A stretch of DNA of 33,611 nt from Gemmatimonadota bacterium. Its GTDB lineage: Bacteria; Gemmatimonadota; Gemmatimonadetes; Gemmatimonadales; GWC2-71-9. Shown one piece after another: positions 33,135-33,611 of the stretch (position 1 is its first letter; each line of letters starts with the position of its first letter). The position numbers and the translations under genes were made by a program. The notes beneath the pieces were generated by a model. The model did no database searches. It was not told the DNA's origin and saw only the letters and a program-made list of their open reading frames with translations. The stretch covers positions 1 to 33,611 of the forward strand of contig QHTT01000080.1 of the NCBI GenBank assembly GCA_003220935.1. The letters are read 5' to 3'.

Positions 33135-33611
33135 TCAAGGCTCCTGCTGTTCGCCACACAGCGCGTCCTGGAGGCGCTTGCGGGCGCGGAACAGCCGCGA
33201 CATGACGGTGCCAACGGGCACACCCGCCACGTCGCTGATCTCCTTGTACGACAATCCCTCGAGCTCTCGCAGGACGATCACTTCACGAAACTCAGGGGGC
33301 AGCCGATCGATCGCGCGATGTAATTCCTCGCGCTCGCTCTGCGACACGACGGCCGCTTCGGGGTGATCGTCCGCCACGGCCTCGCTATGAAGCGCTTCGT
33401 CAAACTCCGTGGCACGCTCGTCTGCCCGGCGACTGCGCCGCACCGTGTAGGCCGTATTGCGTACGATCGCGAGCAGCCAGGCGCGGCTGTCGCCAGGCCC
33501 CGTTCCGCGGAACCCGTCGAAGTACTTGAGGGCGCGCAGATAAGCGTCCTGAACGACGTCCTCCGCGTCGTGCGCGTCCCGCATCAGGTAGCGCGCCAGT
33601 GTGTACGCGGC
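33135..33611 (-). CDS. ECF sigma-70 factor (N terminus beyond window)
   Basis: The frame is open to the right edge (AAYTLARYLMRDAHDAEDVVQDAYLRAL), so only regions 2.2 onward are visible. Region 4 is RLPPEFREVIVLRELEGLSYKEISDVAGVPVGTVMSRLFRARKRLQ. It is directly followed by its membrane-spanning zinc anti-sigma factor. The N terminus and promoter lie outside the window. Confidence 0.92.
   Translation of the reverse strand, partial: AAYTLARYLMRDAHDAEDVVQDAYLRALKYFDGFRGTGPGDSRAWLLAIVRNTAYTVRRSRRADERATEFDEALHSEAVADDHPEAAVVSQSEREELHRAIDRLPPEFREVIVLRELEGLSYKEISDVAGVPVGTVMSRLFRARKRLQDALCGEQQEP

Overview
The window is GC-rich, densely packed bacterial chromosome. The mix of several ECF sigma/anti-sigma pairs, exported M20 peptidase, lipoproteins and Spy-like proteins ending their signal peptides in A-Q-Q, and a GH57-based glycogen cluster suggests a Gemmatimonadota-like soil or sediment bacterium. 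That is an inference from gene style, not a phylogenetic result. I saw no rRNA, tRNA, CRISPR array, phage or insertion sequence.

Layout. (1) 1-3010, minus strand: GMC oxidoreductase, exported double-VOC protein and the start of a glucose dehydrogenase, in one probable operon. (2) 3031-8622, minus strand: GH63-like glucosidase, GH133-type glycogen debranching enzyme and an aquaporin, in a second overlapping operon. Its end carries a long palindrome, and a cluster of nested REP-like palindromes lies upstream. (3) 8884-11809, plus strand: pentapeptide-repeat protein, small coiled-coil membrane protein, exported M20 metallopeptidase. (4) 11860-15436: a cytoplasmic zinc-binding anti-sigma factor and its ECF sigma factor, divergent from a flavin disulfide-reductase-like enzyme. 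After that come a 30-residue peptide unit with its own promoter and terminator, a DM13-domain protein and the truncated end of a spondin-domain protein. (5) 15433-16338, minus strand: Fpg/Nei DNA glycosylase. (6) 16446-26631, plus strand: a tightly coupled glycogen operon of alpha-glucan phosphorylase, glycogen synthase, three successive GH57 enzymes and a tail-anchored protein of unknown function. (7) 26672-31186: a lipoprotein, a Spy/CpxP-like protein with a flavin oxidoreductase, a RidA lipoprotein, and a second ECF module (sigma, one-TM protein, membrane-anchored Spy/CnrX-like protein). (8) 31214-33611, minus strand: MurB and a third ECF sigma with a membrane-spanning anti-sigma factor.

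Main observation. Six sites match GGAACC, exactly 16 bases, then CATT, and all six lie directly upstream of transcription units. They precede the ECF sigma gene at 12791, the divergent flavoenzyme, the 30-aa peptide unit, the DM13 gene, the GMC oxidoreductase operon and the GH63/debranching/aquaporin operon. I read this as the autoregulated regulon of the 12117-12791 sigma factor and its RsrA-like zinc anti-sigma. It would tie redox enzymes, alpha-glucan breakdown, a water channel and an uncharacterised Cys-His peptide or small RNA into one stress response. Two of the six promoters lie so close to the start codon that their transcripts should be nearly leaderless.
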